Positions 45,667-55,231 of a stretch of DNA of 64,000 nt are shown one piece after another (position 1 is the first letter of the stretch; each line of letters opens with the position of its first letter). The notes under the pieces are model-generated. The model searched no databases. It had not been told where the DNA came from and saw only the letters and a list, made by a program, of their open reading frames with translations. The position numbers were made by a program, and so were the translations under genes. Location of the stretch: contig NZ_MJGC01000099.1 of assembly GCF_001746915.1 (NCBI RefSeq), forward strand, positions 1 through 64,000. Direction: 5' to 3'. This stretch comes from Desertifilum tharense IPPAS B-1220 (GTDB lineage Bacteria; Cyanobacteriota; Cyanobacteriia; Cyanobacteriales; Desertifilaceae).

Positions 45667-45999
45667 TTACTGCTGTTGAATGCGAGTCGCTTGTTCTTGC
45701 CGACACCGCATCGCCACTTGCCAGCATTCCGTTACCAGTTGGTGCCAAGGCATCAATGTTGCAGTTTCAATGCCAACTTGACCCTGAGTTGCCTTAAACA
45801 GCATTTGCGCTGCACTGACTTCCCCTTGTGCCTGTTTAACTCGCTCTAGCAAGTCGGTTTGTTCGGCGTCGCTCAGAAAAGAGATCTCCTGAACTTCTAG
45901 CATAGAACGCGATCGCGCAAACCAATACTGAAAATCTTCAAGCAGAGGTTGCAATACCGACTTCAGTAGCTCTGGGTCAGGCGGATTCGAGTTAAACAT
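45667..45999 (-). CDS. DUF2605 family protein
   Basis: 110 residues from the ATG at 45999 (MFNSNPPDPELLKSVLQPLL), helical and soluble, with the family's LLEDFQYWFARSRSML and MPWHQLVTECWQVAMRCR segments. It occurs next to DUF2973 in many cyanobacteria, and the pair here is on one strand with 118 nt between them. No function known. It lies upstream of thrS in the divergent direction. Confidence 0.82.
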   Translation of the reverse strand: MFNSNPPDPELLKSVLQPLLEDFQYWFARSRSMLEVQEISFLSDAEQTDLLERVKQAQGEVSAAQMLFKATQGQVGIETATLMPWHQLVTECWQVAMRCRQEQATRIQQQ

Positions 46000-46257
46000 C
46001 AAACTAAAACGAATGACTAAGCTTATCTCATAATCTTAACCTGATTTACGTTTTGTTACATTTTGCCTGAAATTTCTTTATTTTCGATCGCCTCAACAGG
46101 AACATCCTCAAATCGGTAAGATAGAGCTATAGCCGACGGCTGAGTCAAATCCCTCGGCTTTCGCTCTCAGCTTGCTGCTTTTCAATCCCCAACCGTAGTG
46201 CTATCCCTAGTGCTGCGTCAGGATACAAAGTCACCTAGACGATAGTCTCTGGAATAA

Positions 46258-48099
46258 GTGAAACAACCCATGCCCGCTTCAGAACTCCAAGAAGTCCAAC
46301 AGCCAACTGCCCCAATACATCTTCCTCGTACCAGTGAATCGGAAACCCTCAAAAAAATCCGTCACACAACCTCTCACGTAATGGCAATGGCGGTGCAAAA
46401 GCTGTTTCCCAAAGCACAGGTGACAATTGGCCCCTGGATTGAAAACGGCTTTTATTACGACTTCGATCATCCCGAACCCTTCAGCGAAAAAGACCTGAAG
46501 GCGATCAAAAAAGAGATGATCAAAATCATCAACCGCAAACTGCCCGTCATTCGCGAAGAAGTCAGCCGCGAAGAAGCCAAACAGCGGATCGAACAAATTA
46601 AAGAACCCTACAAACTCGAAATCCTCGACGACATCAAAACCGAACCCATCACCCTCTACCATCTCGGCGAAGAATGGTGGGACTTGTGCGCCGGCCCCCA
46701 CTTAGAAAATACCGGAGAACTGCACCCCAAAGCCTTCGACATTGAAAGCGTCGCCGGGGCTTATTGGCGCGGAGATGCCACCAAAGCCCAACTTCAGCGC
46801 ATCTATGGCACCGCTTGGGAAACCCCCGAACAACTCACAGAATACAAGCGACGCAAAGAAGAAGCCCTCAAACGCGATCACCGCAAATTAGGCAAAGAAC
46901 TAGGCTTATTTGTCTTCTCCGATCTCGTGGGGCCGGGTTTGCCCCTGTGGACGCCCAAAGGCACCACCATCCGCCAGTTGCTAGAAGAGTTCCTCAAACA
47001 AGAACAAGTCAAACGCGGCTATCAGCAAGTCGTCTCGCCTCATGTGGGCAGAGTTGAGTTATTCAAAAAATCAGGTCACTGGCAAAAATATAAAGATGAC
47101 CTATTCCCGATGATGGGCGAATCGGAAGAGGAAGGTTTTGTTCTCAAGGCGATGAACTGCCCCTTCCACATCCAAATCTATCAAAGCGACTTGCGTTCCT
47201 ATCGCGAGTTACCCATGCGGCTAGCTGAATTTGGCACCGTTTACCGTTACGAACAATCGGGGGAACTGGGGGGGTTAACGCGGGTACGCGGCTTTACCCA
47301 GGATGACTCGCACCTGTTTGTAACGCCAGAACAGCTAGACGAAGAATTTATGAACGTGGTGGACTTAACCCTATCGGTGTTTAAGACGCTGCGCTTAAGT
47401 AACTTTAGGGCGCGGTTGAGTTTCCGCGATCCGGAGTTGAAGGATAAATACATCGGTTCCGATGAGGCGTGGGATAAGGCCCAAAGCGCAATTCGTCGGG
47501 CGGTGGAAACCTTGGGGATGGAACATTTTGAGGGCATTGGCGAGGCTGCCTTTTATGGCCCCAAACTCGATTTCATCTTCCGCGATGCCTTGGATCGCGA
47601 GTGGCAGTTGGGAACGGTACAGGTAGACTACAACTTACCCGAACGCTTCAATTTAGAGTATGTGGCTGAAGATGGGACGCGCAAGCGTCCGGTGATGATT
47701 CACCGCGCCCCCTTTGGCTCAATTGAGCGTTTGGTGGGTATCTTAATTGAAGAGTATGCGGGGGATTTCCCGTTGTGGTTAGCGCCCGTGCAGGTTCGCC
47801 TGTTCCCCGTTAGCGATACTCAGCGGGATTTTGCCTACCAAGTCGCCAATCAAATGCGAAGCTTGGGGATGCGGGTTGAGGTGGATGCTAGCGGCGATCG
47901 CCTTCCCAAGATGATCCGCAATGGCGAGAAGGAGAAAATCCCCGTCATGGCGGTGATTGGGGCGAAGGAGGTGGAGTCTAATACCCTTAGCGTTCGTATC
48001 CGGGAAGCTGGCAAGGAGTCGCAAGATTTAGGCGCTATTGCCGTATCTGAGGTGATTGAACGGTTGCAAACAGCCATTGGCGATCGCACTCGTTTCTAA
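46258..48099 (+). CDS. thrS: Threonine-tRNA ligase
   Basis: 613 residues from a GTG at 46258 (ATG at 46270 is possible). The editing domain begins near residue 30 with HTTSH and WDLCAGPH (His and Cys zinc-like editing residues). The class II core has motif 1, motif 2 (RYEQSGELGGLTRVRGFTQD), the zinc Cys of MNCPFHI and motif 3 (APFGSIERLVGIL). The anticodon domain is at about 510-613. The N-terminal TGS domain found in most bacterial ThrRS is absent. It charges tRNA-Thr. Confidence 0.96.
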   Translation: MKQPMPASELQEVQQPTAPIHLPRTSESETLKKIRHTTSHVMAMAVQKLFPKAQVTIGPWIENGFYYDFDHPEPFSEKDLKAIKKEMIKIINRKLPVIREEVSREEAKQRIEQIKEPYKLEILDDIKTEPITLYHLGEEWWDLCAGPHLENTGELHPKAFDIESVAGAYWRGDATKAQLQRIYGTAWETPEQLTEYKRRKEEALKRDHRKLGKELGLFVFSDLVGPGLPLWTPKGTTIRQLLEEFLKQEQVKRGYQQVVSPHVGRVELFKKSGHWQKYKDDLFPMMGESEEEGFVLKAMNCPFHIQIYQSDLRSYRELPMRLAEFGTVYRYEQSGELGGLTRVRGFTQDDSHLFVTPEQLDEEFMNVVDLTLSVFKTLRLSNFRARLSFRDPELKDKYIGSDEAWDKAQSAIRRAVETLGMEHFEGIGEAAFYGPKLDFIFRDALDREWQLGTVQVDYNLPERFNLEYVAEDGTRKRPVMIHRAPFGSIERLVGILIEEYAGDFPLWLAPVQVRLFPVSDTQRDFAYQVANQMRSLGMRVEVDASGDRLPKMIRNGEKEKIPVMAVIGAKEVESNTLSVRIREAGKESQDLGAIAVSEVIERLQTAIGDRTRF

Positions 48100-48107
48100 T
48101 TCACCGA

Positions 48108-48130
48108 GGGGCTAACTTAGCCCCTTTTTT
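48108..48130 (+). terminator. Terminator after thrS
   Basis: GGGGCTA-ACT-TAGCCCC (48108-48124) followed by TTTTTT. The T-tract overlaps the stop of the convergent exporter gene. Confidence 0.92.
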
Positions 48131-49301
48131 AATGAATCTCTGACTTTTGGGGCGTCTCGCTGCTAACGTATACGGTTGTAGCGGTTGGATCGTCTTCTGG
48201 GGGATGGGCTTTTCTCACCGAACGAATCGCGATCAGGGCTTCTTTAATCACCACGGCGGTTGGAACGGCGACGATCACCCCCAACAGTCCGCCAATTCTG
48301 ACGCCCGTTAAAATTGAGACAAATACCCAAAAGGGATTTAACCCCGTGACGCTGCCTAAAACTCGCGGGGCAATAATATTCTCCACAATTTGCTGCACGA
48401 TTAATGAGACAGCTAAGACTTGCAGGGCTAACCCAATATTTTGTAACGCAACCAGCAGAGTAACGGTAATAATCCCCACAGTTCCCCCAAAGGGAACCAA
48501 CGCCATTAACCCAACGGTTAAGCCAAATAATAGACCAAAGGGAACTTTCAGCCACAGGAACAGCGAGGTTAACCCCAACCCCATACAGGTAGCTAAGATA
48601 ATTTGTCCGATAAAGTAGTTTTGGAAGCTGAGGCGCAGAGTATTGGAAAAGGGTTGCTGAATCCGACTGGGCAGCCATTCAATAATACTGTCCCAAATAT
48701 CGTTACTGTGTTGTAACAGATAAAAGGTCAACACGACGGTTAGCAAAACATCGAGTAAGCGAACGACGGTTAAGACCGTTAGGCTTAAGGTGAGGTTGAG
48801 GGCTTGTCCGGCTAATCGCTGCAATTCAACTTTCAGGCGGGTGTTAATTTGCGGAATCACCCCGTCGAGGCTGATCGGTAGCCCTAATGCTTCGATGCGG
48901 TCGTCTAACATCATAATTTGCCGCTGTCCTGAATCGATGAGTTCGGGCAGGCGGGCGACGAGTTGTTGCGCTTGGGTTAGGGCTAGGGGAAATAAGGTTA
49001 AACCCAGTCCCAGTAAAATTAAGAGGGCACACAGGAAAACCAAAACGGCGGCTTGACCCCGTTTTGCGCCTTGTTTTTCTAGCCAACTGACGGGATAGTT
49101 GAGTAAAAAGGCCAGCAGGGCGGCAACGAGCAGAATTACGAATAAAGATTCAAAATAGCCAAAGATTTCCGATAAAGCCCAAGCGTTGAGAACGGCTAAG
49201 GGGGCTGCAAGGGCGATCGCCAACAGGCGGGATAAGGGTGTAAATGATTCCCACCAGTTTAACAGCTTGCTTTTTGGTGTGGATGACCCGGAATTAACCA
49301 T
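48129..49301 (-). CDS. AI-2E family transporter (PerM-like)
   Basis: 390 residues, about eight membrane helices. The C-terminal family motif LVPFGGTVGIITVTLLVALQ and IVQQIVENIIAPRVLGSVTG with NPFWVFVSILTGVRIGGLLG are clear. A large soluble loop (about 105-160) separates the N-terminal helices, as usual. Export of a small molecule is presumed for the family. Divergent from the RluD-type gene. Confidence 0.93.
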   Translation of the reverse strand: MVNSGSSTPKSKLLNWWESFTPLSRLLAIALAAPLAVLNAWALSEIFGYFESLFVILLVAALLAFLLNYPVSWLEKQGAKRGQAAVLVFLCALLILLGLGLTLFPLALTQAQQLVARLPELIDSGQRQIMMLDDRIEALGLPISLDGVIPQINTRLKVELQRLAGQALNLTLSLTVLTVVRLLDVLLTVVLTFYLLQHSNDIWDSIIEWLPSRIQQPFSNTLRLSFQNYFIGQIILATCMGLGLTSLFLWLKVPFGLLFGLTVGLMALVPFGGTVGIITVTLLVALQNIGLALQVLAVSLIVQQIVENIIAPRVLGSVTGLNPFWVFVSILTGVRIGGLLGVIVAVPTAVVIKEALIAIRSVRKAHPPEDDPTATTVYVSSETPQKSEIH

Positions 49302-49426
49302 GAAATCCTGATAAAGGGTTGATCGATTCTATGTTTATTATCTTGAACTCAGTCCGAATCGAGCATGGTTCGTTAAGCTGAGTTTTCCTAGGGCGATCGC
49401 AGGTTAAAATAATGGGGTGATATTTG

Positions 49427-50389
49427 GTGCAGGGCGATCGCGTGGACGGTGAGGATCGAGACGTTATTTTAGTGGAAGGAACGGCCCAAAGACTCGATCG
49501 CTACCTAGCAGAGACTTTACCGGATTTATCCCGTTCTCGCGTGCAAAAGCTGATTGAAGACGGTCAGGTTGAAGTGAATGACCAAGTTTGCACCTCAAAA
49601 AAGCTTTTGGTCAGTCAGGGCGATCGCCTTCAGGTGACAATTCCAGAGGTTCAAATCCTCGATCAACTCATCGCTGAAGATATTCCCCTCGATATCCTCT
49701 ATGAAGATAGCGATTTGCTGATTGTCAATAAGCCTGCGGGTTTAGTGGTGCATCCCGCCCCCGGTCACGAAAGCGGCACCCTAGTTAACGCCATTTTAGC
49801 CCATTGTCCCGACCTGGCAGGCATTGGCGGCGAGAAGCGGCCGGGCATTGTCCATCGTTTAGATAAGGATACGACTGGGGCGATTGCGATCGCCAAGAAT
49901 GACTTTAGCCTCAATCACTTGCAAGGGCAAATTCAAGCCAAAACCGCCAGAAGGGAATATTTGGGCGTGGTTTACGGCGCGCCAACCGCAGCTAGCGGTA
50001 CGATCGATCTCCCCATTGGACGCCATCCGGTGGATCGCAAAAAGATGGCGGTTGTCCCGATCGAACGCGGGGGACGATCGGCGGTGACGCATTGGCAGGT
50101 TCGGGAACGTTTAGGCAACTATACGTTAATGCACTTTCAACTGGAAACGGGGCGAACCCATCAAATTCGCGTTCACTGCGCGGCGATCAAACATCCTATT
50201 GTGGGCGATCCGGAGTACAGTTCGGGGCGATCGGTGGGGGTGAATCTTCCCGGACAGGCGCTTCATGCTTGGCGCTTGCAACTCCAGCATCCCGTATCTG
50301 GGGAAACGGTGGAGGCGATCGCGCCTTTACCCGCAAGCTTCACCACGCTGCTGCAAGTCCTCAGACGCCGCTTAACGACTTTGGGATAA
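49427..50389 (+). CDS. RluD-family 23S rRNA pseudouridine synthase
   Basis: 320 residues from the GTG at 49427, which has GGGGTGA 6 nt upstream; a TTG three bases earlier and a GTG at 49442 are alternatives. The N-terminal S4 RNA-binding domain (RLDRYLAETLPDLSRSRVQK, about 18-80) precedes the synthase domain with catalytic HRLDKDTTG (Asp in RLD) and the ETGRTHQIRVH motif. It isomerises uridines in 23S rRNA helix 69-type or nearby sites. The exact position is not predictable. Confidence 0.93.
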   Translation: MQGDRVDGEDRDVILVEGTAQRLDRYLAETLPDLSRSRVQKLIEDGQVEVNDQVCTSKKLLVSQGDRLQVTIPEVQILDQLIAEDIPLDILYEDSDLLIVNKPAGLVVHPAPGHESGTLVNAILAHCPDLAGIGGEKRPGIVHRLDKDTTGAIAIAKNDFSLNHLQGQIQAKTARREYLGVVYGAPTAASGTIDLPIGRHPVDRKKMAVVPIERGGRSAVTHWQVRERLGNYTLMHFQLETGRTHQIRVHCAAIKHPIVGDPEYSSGRSVGVNLPGQALHAWRLQLQHPVSGETVEAIAPLPASFTTLLQVLRRRLTTLG

Positions 50390-51172
50390 CACTCAATTTT
50401 GAGAAGTTGAACCTCAGTTCATAATTTCAGTTACACCGATAACAAATTCAACCCAATTTTTACTCAATAGATGAATAAATATTAAATCCTTCCTCATTTA
50501 TGAAGGAGGCAGAAGGGCGTGAAATGAAGTAGCAGTCAGAGAAGCCCGCGTCAAGGGCTAAATTCTTCTGGCAATCGAGCTTACAAAACTTAATGAACTT
50601 ATTTTACTTTCTGGGGATTTCACCAGAGAAATAGACAACCTAAACCTTGACAGATTCAAGCTTACTTTACAACCTCTTAATATTAAGCCAACTTTACTTT
50701 TCGCAACAAAACTCAGTATTTCCCCCTTGTGTAAAAGGAGCTGAGAAGTTTTAATAACACTAACGAGGTCGGACTTTTAATCGATTCGGATTTCATTAAA
50801 CCTCTCAGATATCAAGTCACTTTTTCTCAGAATTCCGCCTATTTTGTATCAAATTATTGCAGCCTTTCGGGGCTTCTCTAATTTGGTCTGGGTTTGGCAT
50901 GGCATTCGTCAAGCAACGAACGTCAATGCAGCCCCCCTGTAGTGGCTTGGATGGGAGAGCGATCGCGCCGATCTCAACTTCAGGAGACATCAAACCTGCT
51001 GGATGCTTGCGCCAGAGTCCTCAACCGCGATCGCCTGAATGGTCTTTGCTAGCCCTTAACTCAAACTCAAGCGATGGGAAGGCGGGCGTTTAGAAATTTC
51101 GAGTTCTTGCGCCTACTGACTACTTATCGCTTTTAGGCCTTGTGAGATACTACTAAACGGAGCTTTTCGGTA
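50390..51172. other. Long leader region before the separate rod linker gene
   Basis: 783 bp. No supported gene; a 78-codon frame at 50857-51093 has no ribosome site and odd composition. It contains TTACAAAACTTAATG at 50581-50595, identical to the sequence at 52463 upstream of cpcB. The second half has two HIP1 octamers. Promoter or long 5' UTR is likely given the length. Confidence 0.55.
50581..50595 (+). promoter_or_regulatory. TTACAAAACTTAATG motif shared with cpcB
   Basis: 15-nt identity to 52463-52477. Its first eight bases plus the preceding C give a near match to one HLR1 octamer. 592 bp from the linker ATG. Confidence 0.35.
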
Positions 51173-52009
51173 ATGAGCAATCTTGTAAGAGAGCGGTTTG
51201 GTCTGAGCGAGTTCGATAGCCCCAAAGTGGAACTGCGATCGCCCTGGACAGAAGACGATCTGCAAAAGGTTTTTCGTGCAGCTTATCAACAAATTTTTGG
51301 GCGAATTAGCGTTTACGCCAAAGACCAATTTATCAATGCAGAGTCATTGCTGCGAAATGGCAAAATTACAGTCCGGCAATTTATCCAAACCTTGGCTAAA
51401 TCCGAATTTTACCGGGAGTGCTTTTTTCATAACAACTCCCAGGGTCGGTTTATCGAGCTAAACTACAAGCATTTATTAGGGCGCGCCCCCTACGACCAGT
51501 CAGAAATTGCCTACCACGTCGATCTGTACGTAACCCAAGGCTATGATGCGGATATTGATTCCTATATCTATAGCGAAGAATACGATCGCGCCTTTGGTGA
51601 TTCCGTAGTGCCTTACTACCGAGGATTTAGCTCGCTTCCCGGTCAAAAAACAGTCGGTTACAATCGCTTCTTTCGTCTCTATCGCGGCGATGGTAATAGC
51701 GATAATGCCCAATTTGGCGGTAAAGGCGCTCGGCTGCGAACCAATTTATCGATGAATTTGGCAAACTCAATTTCTCCTCCAACTGGTGCGCTTGAGTCTG
51801 CTGACTTCAGGGGTGGTACCTTAGCCAGTCCTTCGGCGCGTTCGGATAGCCGGATGTTTAAAATTGAGGTGGTGCAAGGGCCGGTTGGTAAAACGGCTCC
51901 GATTCGCTTCAGCAAACAGGTTTATACGGTTGCTTATGACCAACTTTCTACGAAATATCAAGAGATTCATAAGCGCGGCGGTCGAATTGTCAATATTGCG
52001 GCTGTGTAG
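51173..52009 (+). CDS. Phycobilisome rod linker polypeptide (CpcC-like)
   Basis: 278 residues. PBS linker domain (about 18-180) with FIELNYKHLLGRAPYDQSE and YDADIDSYIYSEEYDRAFGD, and a C-terminal CpcD-type capping domain (about 228-278, RMFKIEVVQG through RGGRIVNI). It shares the core with the operon CpcC but differs at the N-terminus (MSNLVRERFGLSEF) and in the linker. It probably attaches a distal phycocyanin hexamer in the rod. It stands alone before cpcB with its own terminator, so it can be regulated separately from the operon. Confidence 0.9.
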   Translation: MSNLVRERFGLSEFDSPKVELRSPWTEDDLQKVFRAAYQQIFGRISVYAKDQFINAESLLRNGKITVRQFIQTLAKSEFYRECFFHNNSQGRFIELNYKHLLGRAPYDQSEIAYHVDLYVTQGYDADIDSYIYSEEYDRAFGDSVVPYYRGFSSLPGQKTVGYNRFFRLYRGDGNSDNAQFGGKGARLRTNLSMNLANSISPPTGALESADFRGGTLASPSARSDSRMFKIEVVQGPVGKTAPIRFSKQVYTVAYDQLSTKYQEIHKRGGRIVNIAAV

Positions 52010-52072
52010 CTTTCCTGAAGGGGTGACTGGCTAGAGTCGATCCTTGTCCTTTGTTGGTGAAACCAGAAGCGA

Positions 52073-52106
52073 CGCAGGTAAGTTTCGATTTATCTGCGCG
52101 TTTTTT
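52073..52106 (+). terminator. Terminator after the separate rod linker
   Basis: CGCAGGTAA (52073-52081) with TTATCTGCG (52090-52098), nine pairs with one G-U, then CG and TTTTTT (52101-52106). Confidence 0.88.
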
Positions 52107-52766
52107 CTATGGCTGTAGCCATAAGGCTGAGGACAAGTTAGAACGACGATTCTCCGGTGGAGAGGCTTTTAGCTAAACATATCGCAACTCTAGACCCTCA
52201 TCAAGCCTAGATGACGCTCTCTGAGCGCTGCTAAATCTAAGGTGGCGTTTGCCATTGGATCTTGGACTGGGACTTATAGCTTCCAGCCCGATTTTTGTCG
52301 TGAGTATTTGTTACTATCAAAGCTTAAGAAAATCTAAAAAGTTGCCTGCCAGAAAGATGAGCAAAAATACCGGTCTTTGTTAAGAAATATGTACGTTTGG
52401 GGCCCAGCTTTCCAGGATTACGAAGCGGATAGGGATTTAAGTTAGTCAAGAGTGAATATTTTTTACAAAACTTAATGCAAAAAGCCTTGAGAGCATTGTA
52501 TAAAAGTAACCTGGAGGGGATAAACGATCGCTCCAAAGTTCAACAAAGGCTCAGTATCATTAAGCTTGCTGTTTCACAAACAAATGTGAAAATCTCTCAG
52601 AAACCGATCGGTTTCAGTGGTAAGATTCTCAGAATTGAGTCAAGCCACAATAGCCAAAGATGAATTTTGAGCAGTCGTAACTATCTGACTCCAAAAAGCT
52701 GATCCAACAGCTATAAACTGGCTTAACAAAATCCCACTAAATTTTTGCAAGTAGGAGATTGAATTC
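52107..52766. other. cpc operon promoter and leader region
   Basis: Upstream region of the cpc operon after the linker terminator. Contains the shared TTACAAAACTTAATG (52463-52477) and a TAGGAG ribosome site just before cpcB. Short open frames here have no coding features. The promoter -10/-35 is not certain by eye. Confidence 0.6.
52463..52477 (+). promoter_or_regulatory. HLR1-like half site before cpcB
   Basis: With the preceding T this reads TTTACAAA-AC-TTAATGCA: the first octamer fits the RpaB consensus, the second is degenerate. The same 15-mer occurs at 50581 before the rod linker. 290 bp from the cpcB ATG. Confidence 0.4.
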
Positions 52767-53285
52767 ATGTTAGACGCATTCGCCAAGGTCGTTTCTCAGG
52801 CTGATGCAAAGGGCGAGTTCCTGAGCAGCGCTCAACTCGACGCCCTCACCAACATGGTGAAAGAAGGCAACAAGCGCCTAGACGTTGTTAACCGGATCAC
52901 CAGCAACGCTTCTACCATCGTTTCCAACGCTGCTCGCGCGTTGTTTGAAGAGCAACCCCAACTGATCCAACCCGGTGGAAATGCTTACACCAACCGTCGT
53001 ATGGCAGCTTGCTTGCGCGACATGGAAATCATCCTCCGCTACGTCACCTATGCTGCGATCGCAGGTGATTCTAGCGTTCTAGACGACCGCTGCTTGAATG
53101 GTCTCCGTGAAACCTACCAAGCTCTGGGCGTACCCGGCGGTTCGGTTGCTGCTGGCGTTCAAAAAATGAAAGACGCAGCAATTCAAATCGTTAACGACCC
53201 CAGCGGCATCACCCAAGGTGACTGCTCTCAGTTAGTTTCTGAATTAGCTGGCTACTTCGATCGTGCAGCTTCTGCTGTTGCTTAG
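52767..53285 (+). CDS. cpcB: C-phycocyanin beta subunit
   Basis: 172 residues, full length. Chromophore Cys82 (AACLRDME) and Cys153 (GDCSQL) are present, as is Asn72 (GGNAY), the site methylated by CpcM. The globin-like helices match CpcB (MLDAFAKVVSQADAKGEFLS). It carries two phycocyanobilins and pairs with CpcA to build (alpha-beta)3 trimers. First gene of the operon, with strong codon bias; spaced 57 nt from cpcA. Confidence 0.99.
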   Translation: MLDAFAKVVSQADAKGEFLSSAQLDALTNMVKEGNKRLDVVNRITSNASTIVSNAARALFEEQPQLIQPGGNAYTNRRMAACLRDMEIILRYVTYAAIAGDSSVLDDRCLNGLRETYQALGVPGGSVAAGVQKMKDAAIQIVNDPSGITQGDCSQLVSELAGYFDRAASAVA

Positions 53286-53342
53286 TCTACGTTAACTCTT
53301 TGAACTCAAGTACAAAACTAATTTTAGGGAGATCTCTCAACG

Positions 53343-53831
53343 ATGAAAACTCCGATTACTGAAGCAATCGCCGCTGCTGATACCCAAGGACGTTTCCTCG
53401 GTAACACCGAACTCCAAGCGGTTAACGGTCGTTTCGAGCGTGCTGTTGCCAGCATGGAAGCTGCTCGCGCTCTGACCAACAAAGCTCAAAGCTTGATCGA
53501 TGGTGCTGCTAACGCGGTTTATCAGAAGTTCCCCTACACCACTCAAATGCAGGGTGCTAACTACGCTTCTGATTCTCGCGGCAAATCCAAGTGCGCTCGT
53601 GACATCGGCTACTACCTCCGCATGGTTACTTACTGCTTAGTTGCAGGTGGAACCGGTCCTATGGATGAGTACCTGATTGCTGGTTTAGACGAAATCAACC
53701 GCACCTTCGACCTATCTCCTAGCTGGTATGTTGAAGCCCTCAAGCACATCAAAGCGAACCACGGTTTGAGCGGACAAGCGGCTAACGAAGCCAACACCTA
53801 CATCGACTACGCGATCAACGCCCTGAGCTAA
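53343..53831 (+). CDS. cpcA: C-phycocyanin alpha subunit
   Basis: 162 residues. Chromophore Cys84 in SKCARDIG; MKTPITEAIAAADTQGRFLG N-terminus. The single phycocyanobilin is attached by the CpcE/CpcF lyase encoded downstream. Ribosome site AGGGAGATC before the ATG. A hairpin follows the gene (53845). Confidence 0.99.
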   Translation: MKTPITEAIAAADTQGRFLGNTELQAVNGRFERAVASMEAARALTNKAQSLIDGAANAVYQKFPYTTQMQGANYASDSRGKSKCARDIGYYLRMVTYCLVAGGTGPMDEYLIAGLDEINRTFDLSPSWYVEALKHIKANHGLSGQAANEANTYIDYAINALS

Positions 53832-53844
53832 ACGTCGGTCGTGT

Positions 53845-53912
53845 TGCCCGGAAAGGTATGCAGGTGCTAGCAAATGAGTTAGTAACTGTTTATCTCTCCG
53901 GGCATTGTTTTA
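53845..53912 (+). terminator. Intercistronic hairpin between cpcA and cpcC
   Basis: TGCCCGGA (53845-53852) with TCCGGGCA (53897-53904), then TTGTTTTAT. The 44-nt loop and moderate T-tract suggest partial termination or 3' end stabilisation, which would keep subunit mRNA above linker mRNA. Confidence 0.6.
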
Positions 53913-53945
53913 TCTATCGATGCACAGCAATTGGGAGGTTAAAAC

Positions 53946-54806
53946 ATGGCAATTACAGCAGCAGCATCAAGACTGGGAACGTCCGCTTTCTCAGATATGG
54001 CAAAAGTTGAACTGCGCCAGAACTGGACGAAAGCCGATGTAGAAATGGTGATTCGTGCCGCTTACAGGCAACTGCTTGGCAACGACTATTTAATGGCATC
54101 TGAACGCCTAACGAGTGCCGAATCTTTGCTCAGAGATGGTAACATCAGCGTCCGCGAGTTCGTGCGTTGCGTCGCCAAGTCAGAGCTGTATAAAACAAAG
54201 TTTTTCTACAACAATTTTCAGACTCGGTTTATTGAACTGAACTACAAGCATCTGTTAGGGCGCGCTCCCTACGATGAAGCAGAGGTGATTTACCACCTCG
54301 ACTTGTACCACAACGAAGGTTACGACGCTGAAATCGACTCCTACATCGATTCAGAAGAGTATACCTCCAATTTTGGGGACAATATCGTTCCTTACTATCG
54401 GGGATTTGCCACCCAACCCGGTCAAAAAACAGTTGGTTTTAACCGGATGTTCCGCCTTTACCGGGGTTATGCAAACAGCGATCGCGCTCAAGTTGAAGGC
54501 ACCAGCTCTCGCCTCGCCCGCGAACTCGCCAGAAACAGCGCCTCTTCCATCGTTGGACCATCGGGCAGCAACCCCAACTGGGCATTCCGCGCATCGGGCG
54601 ACCTCGCACCGCGTCAAACCCTCGGAAATGCAGTAGGTGAAGGCGATCGCGTTTATCGCATCGAAGTCACCGGCGTCCTTTCCCCCGGCTATCCTAAAGT
54701 CCGTCGCAGCAGCACCGCCATTTTTGTCCCCTACGAACGACTCTCCAGCAAAATGCAAGAGTTACAGAAAACTGGGGCAAAAATCGTCAGCATTAGCCCA
54801 GCGTAA
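53946..54806 (+). CDS. cpcC: Phycobilisome rod linker CpcC
   Basis: 286 residues, the typical 32-33 kDa rod linker. N-terminus MAITAAASRLGTSAFSDMAK matches CpcC closely. PBS linker domain about 20-185 (ESLLRDGNISVREFV, ELNYKHLLGRAPYDEAE), CpcD-like domain about 238-286 (DRVYRIEVTG to KIVSISPA). It joins phycocyanin hexamers. GGGAGG ribosome site. 58 nt before cpcD. Confidence 0.97.
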   Translation: MAITAAASRLGTSAFSDMAKVELRQNWTKADVEMVIRAAYRQLLGNDYLMASERLTSAESLLRDGNISVREFVRCVAKSELYKTKFFYNNFQTRFIELNYKHLLGRAPYDEAEVIYHLDLYHNEGYDAEIDSYIDSEEYTSNFGDNIVPYYRGFATQPGQKTVGFNRMFRLYRGYANSDRAQVEGTSSRLARELARNSASSIVGPSGSNPNWAFRASGDLAPRQTLGNAVGEGDRVYRIEVTGVLSPGYPKVRRSSTAIFVPYERLSSKMQELQKTGAKIVSISPA

Positions 54807-54864
54807 CCTCAACGTTGAGCGAGATGCCAATTCGCGAAAAATTTCTGTAGGAGATATCAGAATC

Positions 54865-55161
54865 ATGCGTGGTCAGACCGTTGTCGGTACAGGTGGATTG
54901 AACTCCGCAGCTAGCCGGATGTTTCGCTACGAAGTCGTCGGCTTGCGCCAAAACCAAGGCACCGATCGCAATAAATATCCTATTCGCAATAGCGGTAGTG
55001 TTTTTATTACCGTTCCCTACGACCGCATGAACGACGAAATGCAACGCATTTCTCGCCTCGGCGGTCGGATTGTTAATATTGAACCGATGACGGCAGAATC
55101 TGCCCTCAAGCCTGATAGCGAAAGCCAAGGAAAAGCGGCAAAAGCGAAAAAATCTGAATAA
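54865..55161 (+). CDS. cpcD: Phycobilisome rod-capping linker CpcD
   Basis: 98 residues from the ATG at 54865, which has TAGGAG upstream; the longer open frame starting inside cpcC is not real. Core SRMFRYEVVGLRQNQGTDRN and GSVFITVPYDRMNDEMQRIS is CpcD. It is about 18 residues longer than usual because of a Lys/Ala-rich tail ending AKKSE. It caps the rod and limits its length. Confidence 0.95.
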   Translation: MRGQTVVGTGGLNSAASRMFRYEVVGLRQNQGTDRNKYPIRNSGSVFITVPYDRMNDEMQRISRLGGRIVNIEPMTAESALKPDSESQGKAAKAKKSE

Positions 55162-55231
55162 GCTTTAACCGCCATTGTCCAGACGCCAGCATTCGCCCGC
55201 ATAGCCCTTAAAACTTGTAACTGAGCCAAAT

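Noticed and set aside
50857..51093. 78-codon frame upstream of the rod linker
   Set aside because: No ribosome site, no recognisable domain, and includes HIP1 octamers in an odd frame.
54637..54864. Longer 174-codon frame for cpcD starting inside cpcC
   Set aside because: The first 76 codons are the other frame of cpcC; the real start has TAGGAG and matches CpcD.
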